A DNA stretch of 64,000 bases from Adiantum capillus-veneris (taxonomy: Eukaryota; Streptophyta; Polypodiopsida; Polypodiales; Pteridaceae), in contig CM043959.1 in assembly GCA_014529385.2 (NCBI GenBank), positions 49,169,928 through 49,233,927 of the forward strand, written 5' to 3'. The notes under the pieces are model-generated. The model was given only the letters and a program-made list of their open reading frames with translations, was not told the DNA's origin and did not search any database. The translations under genes and the position numbers were made by a program. Below are positions 11,389-23,945 of the stretch, one piece after another (position 1 is the stretch's first letter; each line of letters starts with the position of its first letter).

Positions 11389-11455
11389 AGTTGTAAATAG
11401 GCAAAAATCGGTGTGGTATGTTGTTGATTGTGTGAATTTTGAAGGTGAACTCTAG

Positions 11456-14400
11456 TAGATTGGAGTGCAGTGATTATCTTGGGTTATAGAGAGACAGTTT
11501 ATTTGGGTTCCAGACGTGTTTCCCTTTCTCCCCATCCAACGTCATGATAAGTGCCATACAAAAGTATGGTGGAGAGTTGCCATGGTGCTCTCCAAAAATT
11601 ATAAGAACAGAAAGTCGTGCCCTGTCCCATAGGCTTTATGTATTGAAACAAGCAAATACATAGGCATGGGAATTGAATGCAGATAACGTACCTTCTTGTG
11701 TTATCAAGCTGAAGTCGTCAATAGATGTAGTGCATTCATAATTGAGCCTATTGCAGATAGGGGTGGGGTCAAAGGTTGATATTACTATTAAACCACGAAT
11801 AAAGCCTGCTGAAGTTCGTGTGATTGGTGACTTTTTGAAGAGCTATGCTATCAATCCCTCCTCCTCCGATCTTTGCATTTATCAATAGCATCACTGTCAA
11901 CATATCCTTTGTATTCGTCCCTGCATTATGTGGTTTGATGCACGACAATCTTCCCTTCCGGAGAGTTCTGCACCAAGGTAGGAGCACTTTGCAGATGGTT
12001 GGAGGTCATCATCCAAGAGGCTTGGGCGCCCATTGGTGCGAGAGTTTCCTAAGGAAGATTAGTGCCTTAAGACAATATTACTTCGTATAGCAACGCGCCA
12101 TATCCCATAGGCTTGGTCACCGATTGTCAATGGACGATTATTTGGTCACCTAGGACTGTAAAACCATGAGGCTAACACATACAATGTATCGCCATCTTCT
12201 GGTGACCCTTCCTAGGAAGCTTGCACCACTGCCATACCCATTGTTTTGCCGCTTCCTGCTTCTCTCTTTGTGGGAGAAGATCGATGATGAGCTCTGCTAA
12301 CACTTTTGTAAGGGCATCGCCTTCATTGATTGGTGTGAGGTCGCTAGCAAGAAGGGAGTATAAGGTGCCACACTTTCAACGTTGAATACTTAACCTGGCA
12401 TAGCAAAGACTTTGTTTGCTTTCAAGCGCTATTAATCATGGCCGTACGACTAGGGTTCAAGTGAACGGTCCAAATGATGCAAAGCAACCGGATCTCGACT
12501 CAAGAATCCAAGGAAGGACATTAGGCTCTCCCCAAGTAAAACACTCCTTTCTTGAGTGCCCTTCTCCACTTGATGCTTCCTTTCTTCCTTCATTCACAAG
12601 GCGTGTCACCCCCTTTAAACCTTAGCTGTAGCTTCTTGAACCCTTGTAGTTGCTTCTTGATCCCTGTAATTGCTTATTGACCCCTTGCTTTTTGCCCTCA
12701 AACGCCCCCTTGAAGCTTACATTGTTGAAGCTCGAACCCCTCCTCTCATTACCTCTGATCTGCCCTTGGGTGAATGGTCCTTACTTCATGTCGTATTTCA
12801 CCCCTTCTATAGGCTTGTCGAGTTGCTTTTCATAACCAACACCTATTGCTATATTTAACGCTCCGGTGAAGCCTACCTAGTGATGGCAACCATGTCACTA
12901 ACTTGTATGAAATCTACTGTTGGATTGTTAGAAAATTTTCGGACTGTTGGAAAAATTTCATCCCCCCCCCGCCCCCCCCCCAATTTCGTGAATCATGGGA
13001 GACAACTTCCGACATCTTACACTAATGACATGATTTTGGAGGAGACGTAGCAAGCGAGCACGATGAGTTGCCTGACTCAGCACCCTTGTGGTTCCTCATC
13101 TTTGCGATTCATTGTTCCTCGCGGTACCGCAACTCTGTTTTTTGCCCAAGAGAGAGTTGCACCATGGTTTGCTTCAAACCAAAACGAGAAGGGTGTTTAT
13201 GAAGACCCTACAAGTAAAAAGGCAAGTAAAAAGCACAAAATTTTATTACATTGGATAATCAAGCAAAAAGTGATTTGCGCAAAGAGAATTTGGGCCATCA
13301 AGGGCAACAACTAAGATGGGCTACGACGGCCTTGTGTACTCTCCCCAGAGAGCTCAAGGCTCACCAAATAAATAGTTTTCTTTTTCTTTAGTGTGTAAAA
13401 TGGTCCCTTCTCTATAAGAGCCTCATCACTTCCTTCCAAGGCCAGCGTGAACCTTTACCTTTTTATAAAAGTTTCTAAATAATCTACTCTCACAAAAGCA
13501 TAAGCTAAAATAATTAAAAGCAACATCTCCACGGAGTAAAAAAAAAAAATTGAAAGCACTATCACGTCTCCAGAGTGATGGTGCTAGAATTGGAATCTTT
13601 TTATAAACTTCACAAAACGCATCGGACCTGACGTGAAGACACGTCTTAGGCGTCACATTGAAAGAAAAGTATGGCTTGTGAAAACAACTCACAATGAGAG
13701 CTCTCAAAGCCAGATTAACAGAGATGCCAAGGACACCATCGTCATCCTTCCATCTCTTTTGCCTCAAGATTGATGCTACGTTTCATAGCAGCATAATTAA
13801 TGTTTAATCGGGAGTCCTCATTGCATGTACTTTTCATTTGGTACAATAGCCTCGTCATACAGACTCAATTCACACCAACTGCAGAAAGAATGGCAAACAG
13901 CCTGATGATCATGCTCACTGACAAGACCCAGAGACATAGCCAAATATAGAGAGTAATAATGTGTTCAAAGAACATTACCCATAACCTCAAAGCACGGAGA
14001 GCACACAAATAAGTAAAGTGAAGCCCATCCAAGAGCAGTAATAATTCAGTGCACATCGCAAATCCCAGTAACGTCAAAAAGAGCACACAAAGCCCAAAAG
14101 AAAAGAGAGACCTGCATGCGTAGTTCCTCATCAATCAGCAATCACACAGGCGATATATTGGAACAAAGTAGCTTGCGAATATACTACAAGAAAGAAACAT
14201 AAGCAGCCACCATATTCACCAGCCCCCACCCTGCGAGAAGGTTTTTGTCTTATGGGGACAAATATGAATTGCCACACAGAAATCTGCTCTCCTGAGTTAT
14301 CCTTTCGTCCCCTCCACTTCCATTGGCCAATTGCTTATACAAGAAACACAAAAGCCCAGGAAAATAAACCATACTGACATCTCTTGGCAAAATTAAAAGC

Positions 14401-14788
14401 CTCCTTCTATATTCCCCTCTATATGATCAGTTGCCACACCACAAAACGCAATGGGGAGAGAGATTGTTACATGACCACCACAACATTGCAAAAATTCTGC
14501 CTTCACTATAGAGATTATTACAACTGATTGGTAAGTTAAAAGAAACTGGACTACAACAATTTAACCCCTAGCTGTGGTTGTAGCTGCCAAAACTGCGAAC
14601 AAATATAGCAACAAGCCTATCCCTCTCTTCCTCTGATTGGAACTATTGCCCCAGATCTCGTGCTCACCCAGCAGTTCAATAACAGCTTAATGACTTTCAT
14701 TAGCTGGAAAAAGAGAGCAAAAATCCCCGACCTTCCTAAAAGAAGTCAGTCCTTAAGTATCATCAAATACTGCCATTCTACATCCATT
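11456..14788. other. Long intergenic stretch, no supported gene
   Basis: About 3.3 kb of mixed sequence. There is a C-rich tract near 12962-12980. All open frames are short, unordered and without domain motifs. The part from about 14160 may include the BCCP 3' untranslated region, but I see no clear polyadenylation signal. Confidence 0.5.
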
Positions 14789-16843
14789 TCAAGCCTTGAT
14801 AGCAAATAGAGGCTGCAGGGAAAAGAAAATGTTAGAACACTTGAAGTGAACCTCAGAAGTAGCAGTTTAGTTTACAAATCATAGAACAACAGGGGAATAG
14901 GAAGGGGTACCGTGTCCACAGATACTGGCTTGCCATCTTCTGCAAGAATTTCAACCACAGTGCCCGACTGATCAGCCTGCCAAGAACCAGAAGTTATTAC
15001 AAATGTCAACACTCAGCATCATTTGTTCTCTTCCCAAAACACACGAGGAAAGTACCTCTATCTCATTCATCAATTTCATAGCCTCAACAATACAAATAAC
15101 CTGTCCCTTCTGCACCTTGTCTCCCACCTGCACAGAAATTCGCCTTAAAAACCAGTATTTGGCTAGAAAATTCACATTTTCGACAATTTTGCATCACCCC
15201 AGTGTTTTTTGAAACCAATGCACACCTGTGACAAAAAGTAAGGGGGAAAAAAAAGAAGACTACCTTCACAAAAGCTGGCTCCCCAGGAGCAGGACATTTA
15301 TAGAATGTTCCAGCCATTGGTGATAGTATGCATGGCACGTCAGACCCTGGAGAGAGGACAGGTGCTGCCGGAGGTGGTGAAGCCTGGGCAGGGGCTGTGG
15401 CAGGTGCTGGAGCAGACATTGGTGGTGGCGGAGGTGGCGCATAGGGAGGATATTGCGCCTGGGCAATCACCTGTGGTGGTGCAAAACTTGGAGTTGTAGG
15501 TGGGGGAGGTAAGGCTTCTTTTTTCCTTATTACAAGCTCGTAGTCTAGATGCTTTAGTTCAAGTTCCACTATGTCTCTAGAATCTACAAGTCTGCACACC
15601 ATTGCATCAGCATCACATTAGGCAAAGCACTCTAAAGTCAACCCTCCGGCTCACAAATATAATCCCCCCCCTTCATCATTGTCTAACTTCAAAGAGCAAT
15701 CTCTCATCCAATTTGAAGTTCAACTTCATACATATACGCTTCAGTGATTATAACCACGATCAGACTACAACTCTAACATGCAGCCACTGAACCTTGCCTT
15801 AGGGACATGAATATTGTAAAATTTTGTAAACAAACATGTAAAGTTGACGCGAGAACACATTTGATATATTTCAGCCATCACACATACCAGAAAGAAACCA
15901 TGTATGAACACTCACTTGATCAGATTTGCAACATCAGCCATTACTGCAGAGATTGAAGCTTCTTTAGCAGGGGTGGGAGGATCCTTGGTTACATCCTCAG
16001 GTGCTGCCACATCCAACTTTGTAACTGGTACTGCCACTGCATTTGCTGAGCCATCAACTGCAACCTGATAAATGCAAGAAATTAGTCATTATCAAGGCAG
16101 ACCTAGGCTAGACCTAAGAGCTTCACATATCATCTTTCACCTCATTGGTGGGAGAGGTCCAAGAGGCAGCTCTCGAAAATCTGCACTGGCCCTGCAAGTG
16201 CAGGGGCATGCTGTAAAAACGCAATCTGAAGGGTATGAACCCATGAAAACAGAATCTTCATAGTCAAATTAACATCCGGGTAACGAAATGCACACGAACT
16301 ACTGAAGAGGAAGTTTAAAAGCTTTGGATGAAGACTAAGAATTATTGAACCACTTCCAGCTCTAGAAACTGCGGACATGCATGCATACATGGTAGCAAGT
16401 GGAGCATGCACGCAACAATGAATTTGAAGTCTAGAAATAACGCTGTGCTTTGATAATGAGAGAAAAGCGCCAATCAGATCATAGATCCCGCGCAAGGAGT
16501 CAAAATGTACTTAGACCCAACACTCGACTTCATGGCGAATAAAGAAAGACCTTGCGAAAATTGATCCTTATCATGCGTTTGCAGGAATTGTCAGGTACAA
16601 ATTGCAATGGGAGCACCAATTCGTGCAAATGACCTTTTGTAGCATCAAGGAAGTGAGAAATACCTGAGAAATGAGAGGCTTCACAGAGAGGGCACAACCG
16701 TGGAAACTTGTACATGGCAGAGAAATGCGATGTTTGTGCTGATGAAGCAGCTGTTGCTTTGGCGTTTCCCGTTGCAAGCTCCGAATCGAATCTGATGAAG
16801 AAAGCGCAGCAGGAGCTGCACCTTGTTGTGCGGATGAAGCCAT
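14789..16843 (-). CDS. BCCP: Biotin carboxyl carrier protein of plastid acetyl-CoA carboxylase, six exons
   Basis: This subunit carries the biotin that shuttles carboxyl groups in heteromeric acetyl-CoA carboxylase, the first committed step of plastid fatty acid synthesis. Exons: 16664-16843, 15916-16064, 15264-15591, 15056-15127, 14911-14976 and 14789-14812 (stop 14789-14791). All introns are GT-AG and the frame closes at 272 residues, close to the 255-280 of Arabidopsis BCCPs. Exon 1 (60 codons, from MASSAQQG) is Ser/Gln/basic and acts as a likely plastid transit peptide. Exon 3 begins with the conserved LVDSRDIVELELKHLDYE block, then a Pro/Ala-rich linker (about 137-190). The biotinyl domain covers about 195-272: CILSPMAGTFYKCPAPGEP, then VEAMKLMNEIE with biotinyl Lys at residue 237. 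It ends PLFAIKA. No stop or frameshift is seen. The five exon joins are my own; a transcript would confirm them. Confidence 0.95.
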
Positions 16844-17240
16844 GGCGTCGGGGAAAAAAGCGCAGCTGAGAGGCTGCAGCGGAGAGAGGGAAAGGAAGAA
16901 GGAAGAAAGGTGAGAGGCAGAAAATGGAGAAATTTTGTGCCGATGCGGTAAATCTTTTGCTAAAACCTCAGTCACGGGGCTATGGCGAGGCGCGAGCTTT
17001 CTGAGAGAAAGAGTGTGTGCTCACTGCTTGGGGGGGGCCGCATCGCATGCGATAGCTCTGAGTTTATGTGCTTGTTTTTTGTGGTTTTCAAAAGATAGAA
17101 TGGGGCTTGCGATGACGAGGAAGACGAGGGACTATTGGACGGACATTTGTAAGAGCCCACGAAAAAAAAGGTCCTCCCAACATTTTACCGGTAAGTTCGA
17201 GAACTTGTCTTAAAACTACCATCAAATTTATCAAAATGTA
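16844..17240 (-). promoter_or_regulatory. BCCP 5' leader and presumed promoter
   Basis: This is the region upstream of the BCCP ATG. The first 120 bases are purine-rich in plus reading (pyrimidine-rich in the transcript), as in many plant leaders. I see no convincing TATA box. The assignment rests on position only. Confidence 0.35.
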
Positions 17241-17251
17241 AACTCGGTAGC

Positions 17252-17593
17252 CTATGACGTCTTTCTACCACACGCGGCAGGCCCAAAGAACATCGACTTG
17301 TGTGAAAACCTTAGGGTCCGTTCAGACTGCGCAAAGCCTTTTGGATCTTCTTTTCCAACTCCAACAAGTATGTCGTATACATTTCGAAAAAAGATGTAAT
17401 ACCCCGAATCTTTCAAAATCCTGTCGGTAGCCTGCAAATGGGTGACGAGCTCGGCGAGTTGGCTGAATCTTGTTCTATAGAGGCAAGTCAGCTTGGAAGT
17501 GGGCGAAGAGCTAGATGATGTGTTGGTTGAACAAGCAAGGCAGGCCACAGCTGTGCACGACACCACGAGGGGGAAAGGAGGGAACTGTTTCAT
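17252..17593 (-). CDS. Hypothetical small protein upstream of BCCP
   Basis: This is a 113-codon frame on the same strand as BCCP, ending about 410 bp before the BCCP ATG. The N-terminus (MKQFPPFPLVVSCTAVACLA) is hydrophobic with small residues, like a signal or transit peptide. A Ser run follows, then a helical-looking segment (FSQLAELVTHLQATDRILKD) and an aromatic patch (YYIFFRNVYDILVG). I recognise no family. It could be the 5' exon of a longer gene, a small secreted or plastid protein, or chance. Confidence 0.3.
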   Translation of the reverse strand: MKQFPPFPLVVSCTAVACLACSTNTSSSSSPTSKLTCLYRTRFSQLAELVTHLQATDRILKDSGYYIFFRNVYDILVGVGKEDPKGFAQSERTLRFSHKSMFFGPAACGRKTS

Positions 17594-17639
17594 GAGTTTT
17601 TTATCAATTTATTCAGCACAGCTAGTACCACGCACGCTA

Positions 17640-18604
<965 letters not shown>

Positions 18605-18920
18605 CTTGAGTGGTTACGCAGTGGTGCTGGAAGTCATCCATTTCAGTGCGCAAGTTCGAAACTCTAAAGATCAATTTTGAAAGTGAAGCAAATCCTCAAA
18701 GAGAATGAAGAGAATCTCACATTGAATTGAATATAATATCATGTGAGTATGTATGTCTAGTCGATTTGAGAAAAAGCCAAGTTTGTCATAATCTCGATGA
18801 GATTCTTCAATTTTTCTCTACCTAGTCAAAGGGGGAGAAAATTTTGCGGGTCTTGGTTGTGCGTTATGCATGGGTTGCATGCCGGCAATTTCTCTCTCCC
18901 CCCCTCATGTATTGATTCTA

Positions 18921-18996
<76 letters not shown>

Positions 18997-19735
18997 CCCC
19001 CCCCCCCCCCCCCTTGACAGCCACCAGGTGTTGGAGAGTGTTTCTCTCTCGTGCTTACGATGCGCAGCAGTAAGCCAAGCTCACAAAGGGGATGAGGAGG
19101 TAGCGGTAGGCGAGGGAGGTAAGAGGGGGGAGTTGCAAAAGGGGGAGCTTAGAGAGGGTTTAGTACAGGGCTGCGGCAGCTGGTGCACGGGAGGCAGAGG
19201 GCGAAAGGGGTGGGAGCAAGGGGAAGGCGCACGCAGTGGAGCAGGGCGAAGAAGGCGAGCTCGTGGCAAGCGAGGGGACACCTAGTGGTGGGGGGGAATA
19301 TATCCAAGGAATCGCGTGCGAGCCAGCTCATGCAGGGAGGGTCGTTGTTGCGATGAGCTGCAGACAGTTGTGGCACAAGCGGGAGGCGCAGAATGGAGGT
19401 GAGGGGGGTGGGGCGAGAGCATCTCGGGAGGGAATCAAAAAACTTTTGGGTTTTCTTTATTAGTATGCCAGTATACAATGTCGATGTGTAGGGGGTACCC
19501 AATCATATAAAATGAAAAAATAATGCGAATCTGAGTTGATCCTATTGCCAGTGGAGAGCGAGGCAATGATGACAGCGAGGCGTCAGCCAGGCTCGAGGCA
19601 GCAGACCCTGAAGATACGGGCCACGAGGGGTCGAGGGAAGGGGAGCTGAGGAAACTCGTGCAAGACGAAAGTGTCGCGCGCAGGGAAGGGATGTTGTCCA
19701 TGTTTTTTTTTATTTGAGGTTTTGTTGTGTTGGCA
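18605..19735 (+). repeat. Unit 2 of the ~1-kb repeat
   Basis: The head has TGGTTACGCAGTGG (18611, A-box-like) and AGTTCGAAACTC (18651, B-box-like, close to the tRNA consensus). Then come GAATATAATATCA (18728), a (CT)n run with a C run (18924-19013), G-rich sequence, AGGGGGTACC...GCGAATCTGAGTTGAT (19490-19535) and a T-rich end with a GTTGTG-rich tail. The matching block order with unit 1 supports a duplicated element. Confidence 0.5.
18924..19013. repeat. (CT)n followed by a C run of about 19
   Basis: About 71 bases of CT end at 18994 and pass directly into a C homopolymer. Confidence 0.97.
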
Positions 19736-19952
19736 ACACCTCCCGGGGGCTAGGTTGGCTACAGCAAACGGCCTATGGGGGAGTCGGTGTGAGTTTGAAG
19801 CTCGTATACTACCCTTTTAATGGTTAAGGGGACATGAATGGTTACAGCCCTGGCATAGGGGAGAATCTTCGCAATATATGAATATAATATCAAAGTTCCC
19901 AGTATGTGTGCACCATAGCGAAAAAAGAGAAAGTGAAAAATCCCCTCTGGAG

Positions 19953-19991
<39 letters not shown>

Positions 19992-20070
19992 GAGGCTTGT
20001 CATCATAAAATGAATATAACACTCACACATTGCAAGGCAGTCTCATCCACTCAAAGGTAATTCAATATTA
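19736..20070 (+). repeat. Unit 3 (partial) of the ~1-kb repeat
   Basis: It begins with TAGGTTGGCTACAGC (A-box-like), GAGTTTGAAGCTC (B-box-like) and GAATATAATATCA (near 19880), then a (CT)n run at 19955-19984. Sequence similarity to the other units fades after about 20070. Confidence 0.4.
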
Positions 20071-20399
20071 TGAATCTACTTGAGATGATTCATATTCCAA
20101 AATCATATGCACTTACGTTGTGGAGCACCCTTGCGGGGATCATCAATTGTGAGTGATAAAGTCACATACTAAAGTAAACCATGATCTTGTCTTCAATGCA
20201 ATTATGTGCACAAAGACCTTTGGATGTCTCTTTTGCCAAAAGGAATGAAGACACAAAGCTAAAAACTTCAGGATCTTTGAATTGCTAGCCATAAAATGAT
20301 TAAGGGCTTGGGATTGAACTTGAGTAGCAATTTACTGGCAAGCCATTTGATCACCTAGAATGAGTTGGTCGTTTGACAGCTACTCCAGAGTTAGAGATT
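20071..20399. other. No gene seen
   Basis: AT-rich sequence with no coding domain. It may include the outer part of the family D LTR that follows. Confidence 0.4.
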
Positions 20400-21129
20400 C
20401 AAAGTCAGATGCCACATCTCAGATCATATCAGATGAACAGAATCAGATGTTAGAAAATCGGTATTAGAAATTAGACAAACAACTGAATAAGATTGAAAGA
20501 CTTCAGATGACATGGTTTGAGACAAGTGGAAATGTAGATTCAAACTCATAGATTGGTTTAGAAGTACAATTGGTACAACACTCATTGCTCATAAACTCTA
20601 TAAGTCTAGCAACTAGAGTTCCAATAGATCAAAAAGTTGCAATCCCCAAAATGAGAGTAATAGGTCCTATTAATACCTACACTGGGACTGACTTGCCGCA
20701 TACTCATACAAGGTCATGTAATTGATGTTAACTCGTCCAAGTAACCCCTTGGCAAGGGTGTCCCTAGAGCTACTTCCCACCTTCTACATCCTCCTCCCCT
20801 TTCTTGAATGTTTTTATATAAAAAATTTCCACTTTACTTATTCTGATTGCGCTTTGGTTTATCAAGGGCCTTCTTCTTCCCAATCTTCTGCACCTGTTGG
20901 CCTACTGCTCAATTTCTCCCTCCTTTCAATGAGCACCATCTCCACCTCATAAGGTGTTCGTGCATGCTAGATCTTCTTATCAGGGTCACAGAGAGTCTTC
21001 TTGCCTTATTAGTCATGCCCTTGTCATCTTATGGTAGATGGATGTCTTCTGTATCCATCCAACTGGATTTGGCTAATTAGCTTTAATCCTAGCTTCGAAC
21101 AGGACCTCAGCCACTACTCTGAATTGCGG
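20400..21129 (-). pseudogene. Family D element, copy C, left part (LTR-like end and C-terminal coding)
   Basis: Sequence here aligns, much diverged, with copies A and B. The LTR-like end closes with TTCTACA at 20788, followed by a minus-strand polypurine tract (AAAGGGGAGGAGGA, 20790-20803). The TATA-like block (GGTCCTATTAATACC) lies at 20663. From about 20900 the coding part matches the C-terminal region of the family D protein; shared landmarks are CTCATAAGG, GGGTCACAGAG, GTATCCATCC and CCTCAGCCA. No frame stays open. The copy is interrupted at 21129 by a solo LTR and resumes at 23369. Confidence 0.6.
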
Positions 21130-23364
21130 TGTCGGGGGATAATTGTGTGAAAGGTGAGTAGGGAAGGCACCGGGTCCCTGGCTGTGAGAGGTGCGGGAAA
21201 AAAGGTGTAGCAGACGCAATTACCGACAACAAAGTTTAAAACAAACAGTCCGTCTAATTTCCAGTTAATCGACAGAATCCATGGTTAATAAATCACTATA
21301 GAAGCTTAAATGCTCTTTACAAGAAGAAACCTGGCTTAAATCAGGTGCTTAAACAAGAAAATGATGAAACTTTGCTTACTCTGCCTTCTGCTCCCCGATT
21401 AGAATGGCTAATGGGCTTCGAGCAGGTTTCGAATGGCTTAAGAGGCTTACAAGCTTGGCTTTAGAGCTTACAATTAAGATTGCTCAATAATATCAGGAGA
21501 AAAGTTCACTCAGAGAGCTTATGGTTAACGAAGCTAATGATGGCTTAATGATAGCGAGAGCTTTGGCTTGGATTAAGGAGCTTACGAATGTGATGGCTTC
21601 CGATTAAAGGCCTATGAAAGCTTGGCTTATGAATTCGAGAGAAATTAGGCTTAAGGAGAATAGCGAGGTTTAGGATGGCTTGAGGGCGAAATTGGGAGAT
21701 TAGCGAGATTAGGAATGGCTTATGGGCGAAGTTGGTTAAGCTTGGGAGATTAAAGAGGTTTCGGATGACTTAAGGGCGAGATTAGAGAGCTTAAGTGGTT
21801 TTTAATGAGGGCTTAGGAGCTTAAGAGCTTAAGATTATGAGGAGCTTACGAACTTGTAGCTTACGAGGGGCTTAAGTGCTTCTAGCTTATGAGGAGGTTT
21901 CACAAGATGATGAGGTGAAGAGAAAAATTAAGAATCGCTTAAGGGCGTCCTCCGAAAGCTTAAGAGCTTCCTCTCCTTCTCGCGGATAGAGAACTTCCAT
22001 AAGAAGATGAGGAGAGGTCGTTCCTTTTTCATTTTATAGTTTGCATGGGCCTCCCCTCTTGCTAAAAAAAACGCCTACCCATTAGCGATATCGCTAATGA
22101 GTACTTCCTTATGACGTGGCAGCTAACAGGGCGAGTAGCACGGAATTCGCTGCAACCTGGACCAAATGGGATCGCCCTGAGCTCGCCATCATATTACGCT
22201 TCTTCACCTTGCTCGTTAGAGCACTCTGCAGCCCGGCGTGAGTTCATTCGCTTCCCTCTGTGCCCCTGGCCGCTGCCTGCTTGCCCGCATGAAGCTTTTC
22301 CCCTTTTCTTTTCACACACCCTTAAGGGTTTAGTTGGGCGGGCCTTCCTCAATGGCAGGCGGCCACTAGGGCACTCCATTTGATTTATGGTGGCCATCTC
22401 AATTGCGGGCGCACCCCATTTGATACACTTGCCGATCAATTCAATGCCAAGCACGACATCTCCGGGTGGCTCTCAAAGCATATCCCGCAATCAATATGCC
22501 CCATGAGCCGACATTTTGGATATAGAGTTCATCATGAACTTTTTGTACTTCGTAACTAACGGCATACACAACCATATTTGGCATATATTTAGTTTAAAGC
22601 ATTGCAAAAGCCGACATTCCAGACACGAAGCTCTGCAAAATTTACGGCACCACATTTGGCATACATATCTAGCAAGCACTGCCAAACACGGCATTCTTCC
22701 AGAGCAGTCCTTGACTAACATTATCATCTTGAACTTCGATGCCTGTATCAACATTTAGTCATCTCGCGATCATTGCATTCCAAGAGACGACATTTCGAAC
22801 GTGATACTCCTCAAACCAATTACTGCTCCATGCATTCCAAACCTTGACGAAAGACAGAAACTCCCAACTGAGACACCAACCGAGCTGATCGGATTGGTAC
22901 GGAACTGGCCCTGGTGAATATTTAACGGCCAATATCTTGGCAACCGTAAATCTGAACACCGATCTGAAAAGAACGACGCGCTCCACAAAGTGAGCACTTT
23001 AGCCCGACGCATTCATTGCATTTTTGTTCCGTCAATTGCAGTCTGCAAATCGACTTGAACTTTAAACTGCCATAACTTCTTCACCGTAGCTTTAATCGAC
23101 GAGCCATAAAGACAGGCCGGTAGAGCACATCGAGCACTGCAGTTCTAGGGCACAGTACCCCATCCGTGTTCACTTCAAGCATAACACTTTTTAACATCAT
23201 TAAGGCATGTTTTGGCCCTTTCAGCCGCATTTGACATACATTCAACATTAAACTTGACCAGTTACCAGGCCTTAGTCACTGTTCATTAATCATGTAAGCT
23301 CCAAACAAATTTGATGTGCATTTTTCTGGCATCTTTCTTTGCATGGGAGCGGAGCTGCACGACA
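21130..23364 (-). mobile_element. Solo LTR, 2,235 bp, of the gypsy family at 29789-36815
   Basis: Termini are TGTCGGGGG at 21130 and GCACGACA at 23364, flanked by GCGG at 21126-21129 and 23365-23368. Its right 365 bp (about 23001-23364) matches 29797-30172, the LTR next to the polypurine tract of the gypsy element further right. That fixes both family and orientation (minus). The interior 21290-21990 is built of many GCTTA, GGCTTA and GAGCTTA motifs. Sequence on both sides is family D copy C, so the insertion split an existing element. Unequal LTR recombination normally produces such solo LTRs. Confidence 0.8.
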
Positions 23365-23368
23365 GCGG

Positions 23369-23945
23369 TTCAGAGCTAGCTTTGTTGGCAAGTTCCTTTT
23401 CAAGGATTTTTTAAGCTTCAATTGACAGTTGGAGCAGCTCAATTGTGTACTTGATCAGAAGGTTGATATGAGATTTTCATTGACCCATCATTCCTCTAAA
23501 ATGGATGAGCTTATCCAGAAGCTCAATAATTTACCTTTTTGTTCACCATTGGTGAGGATCGACTTCCAAGCCACACATAAGGCCTTTCTCTATTTGTATC
23601 GCTCCCTAATTTAGTCTACTATTTGAATGTATCTTATTTAATCTGCAAGTTCATTGTAGACCGAGTATAAGGTAGTTCATCTTCTTTCATTCGTAGTGCA
23701 TGCATGAGAACTGGAGAGTCCATCACAGTTGCAATATAGTTGAGTACAATCTGATTCTCCCACTGCATCTTTTTTCTAAGGATGTTGACTAAATGAAATA
23801 AGCTTTTTAGAGCTTGCTATTGTTTTCTAAGCATCATTTTGGTGAGCCACCCCCTACTGTTAGATGCATTGTTTTCTAGTAGAGCAGCAACTTGATGGTC
23901 TAGAATTCTCTTGGCATTTTGTCACTGTAATAGACCCCTTTGACC
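23369..23945 (-). pseudogene. Family D element, copy C, right part
   Basis: This continues the family D alignment after the solo LTR. A block near 23702-23850 (GAGAACTGGAGAGTC, GATTCTCCCACTGCATC, AATAAGCTTTTTAGAG) matches copy A near 27100-27220 (GAGAACTGGGGAATC and so on), and the end near 23930 matches copy A near 27295. The frame is destroyed by stops and indels. It ends where the chromovirus fragment begins. Confidence 0.55.

Noticed and set aside
10985-11455. A 156-codon frame read as a protein
   Set aside because: It is built on a TG and G microsatellite and overlaps a SINE-like head; no domain is found.
13865-14134. A hydrophobic 89-codon frame suggesting a membrane protein
   Set aside because: Composition is Leu/Phe-rich as expected from pyrimidine-rich DNA. 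It has no homology I recognise and no gene context.
15602-16500. Open frames within the BCCP introns
   Set aside because: They lie between exons with correct splice signals and show no domain of their own.
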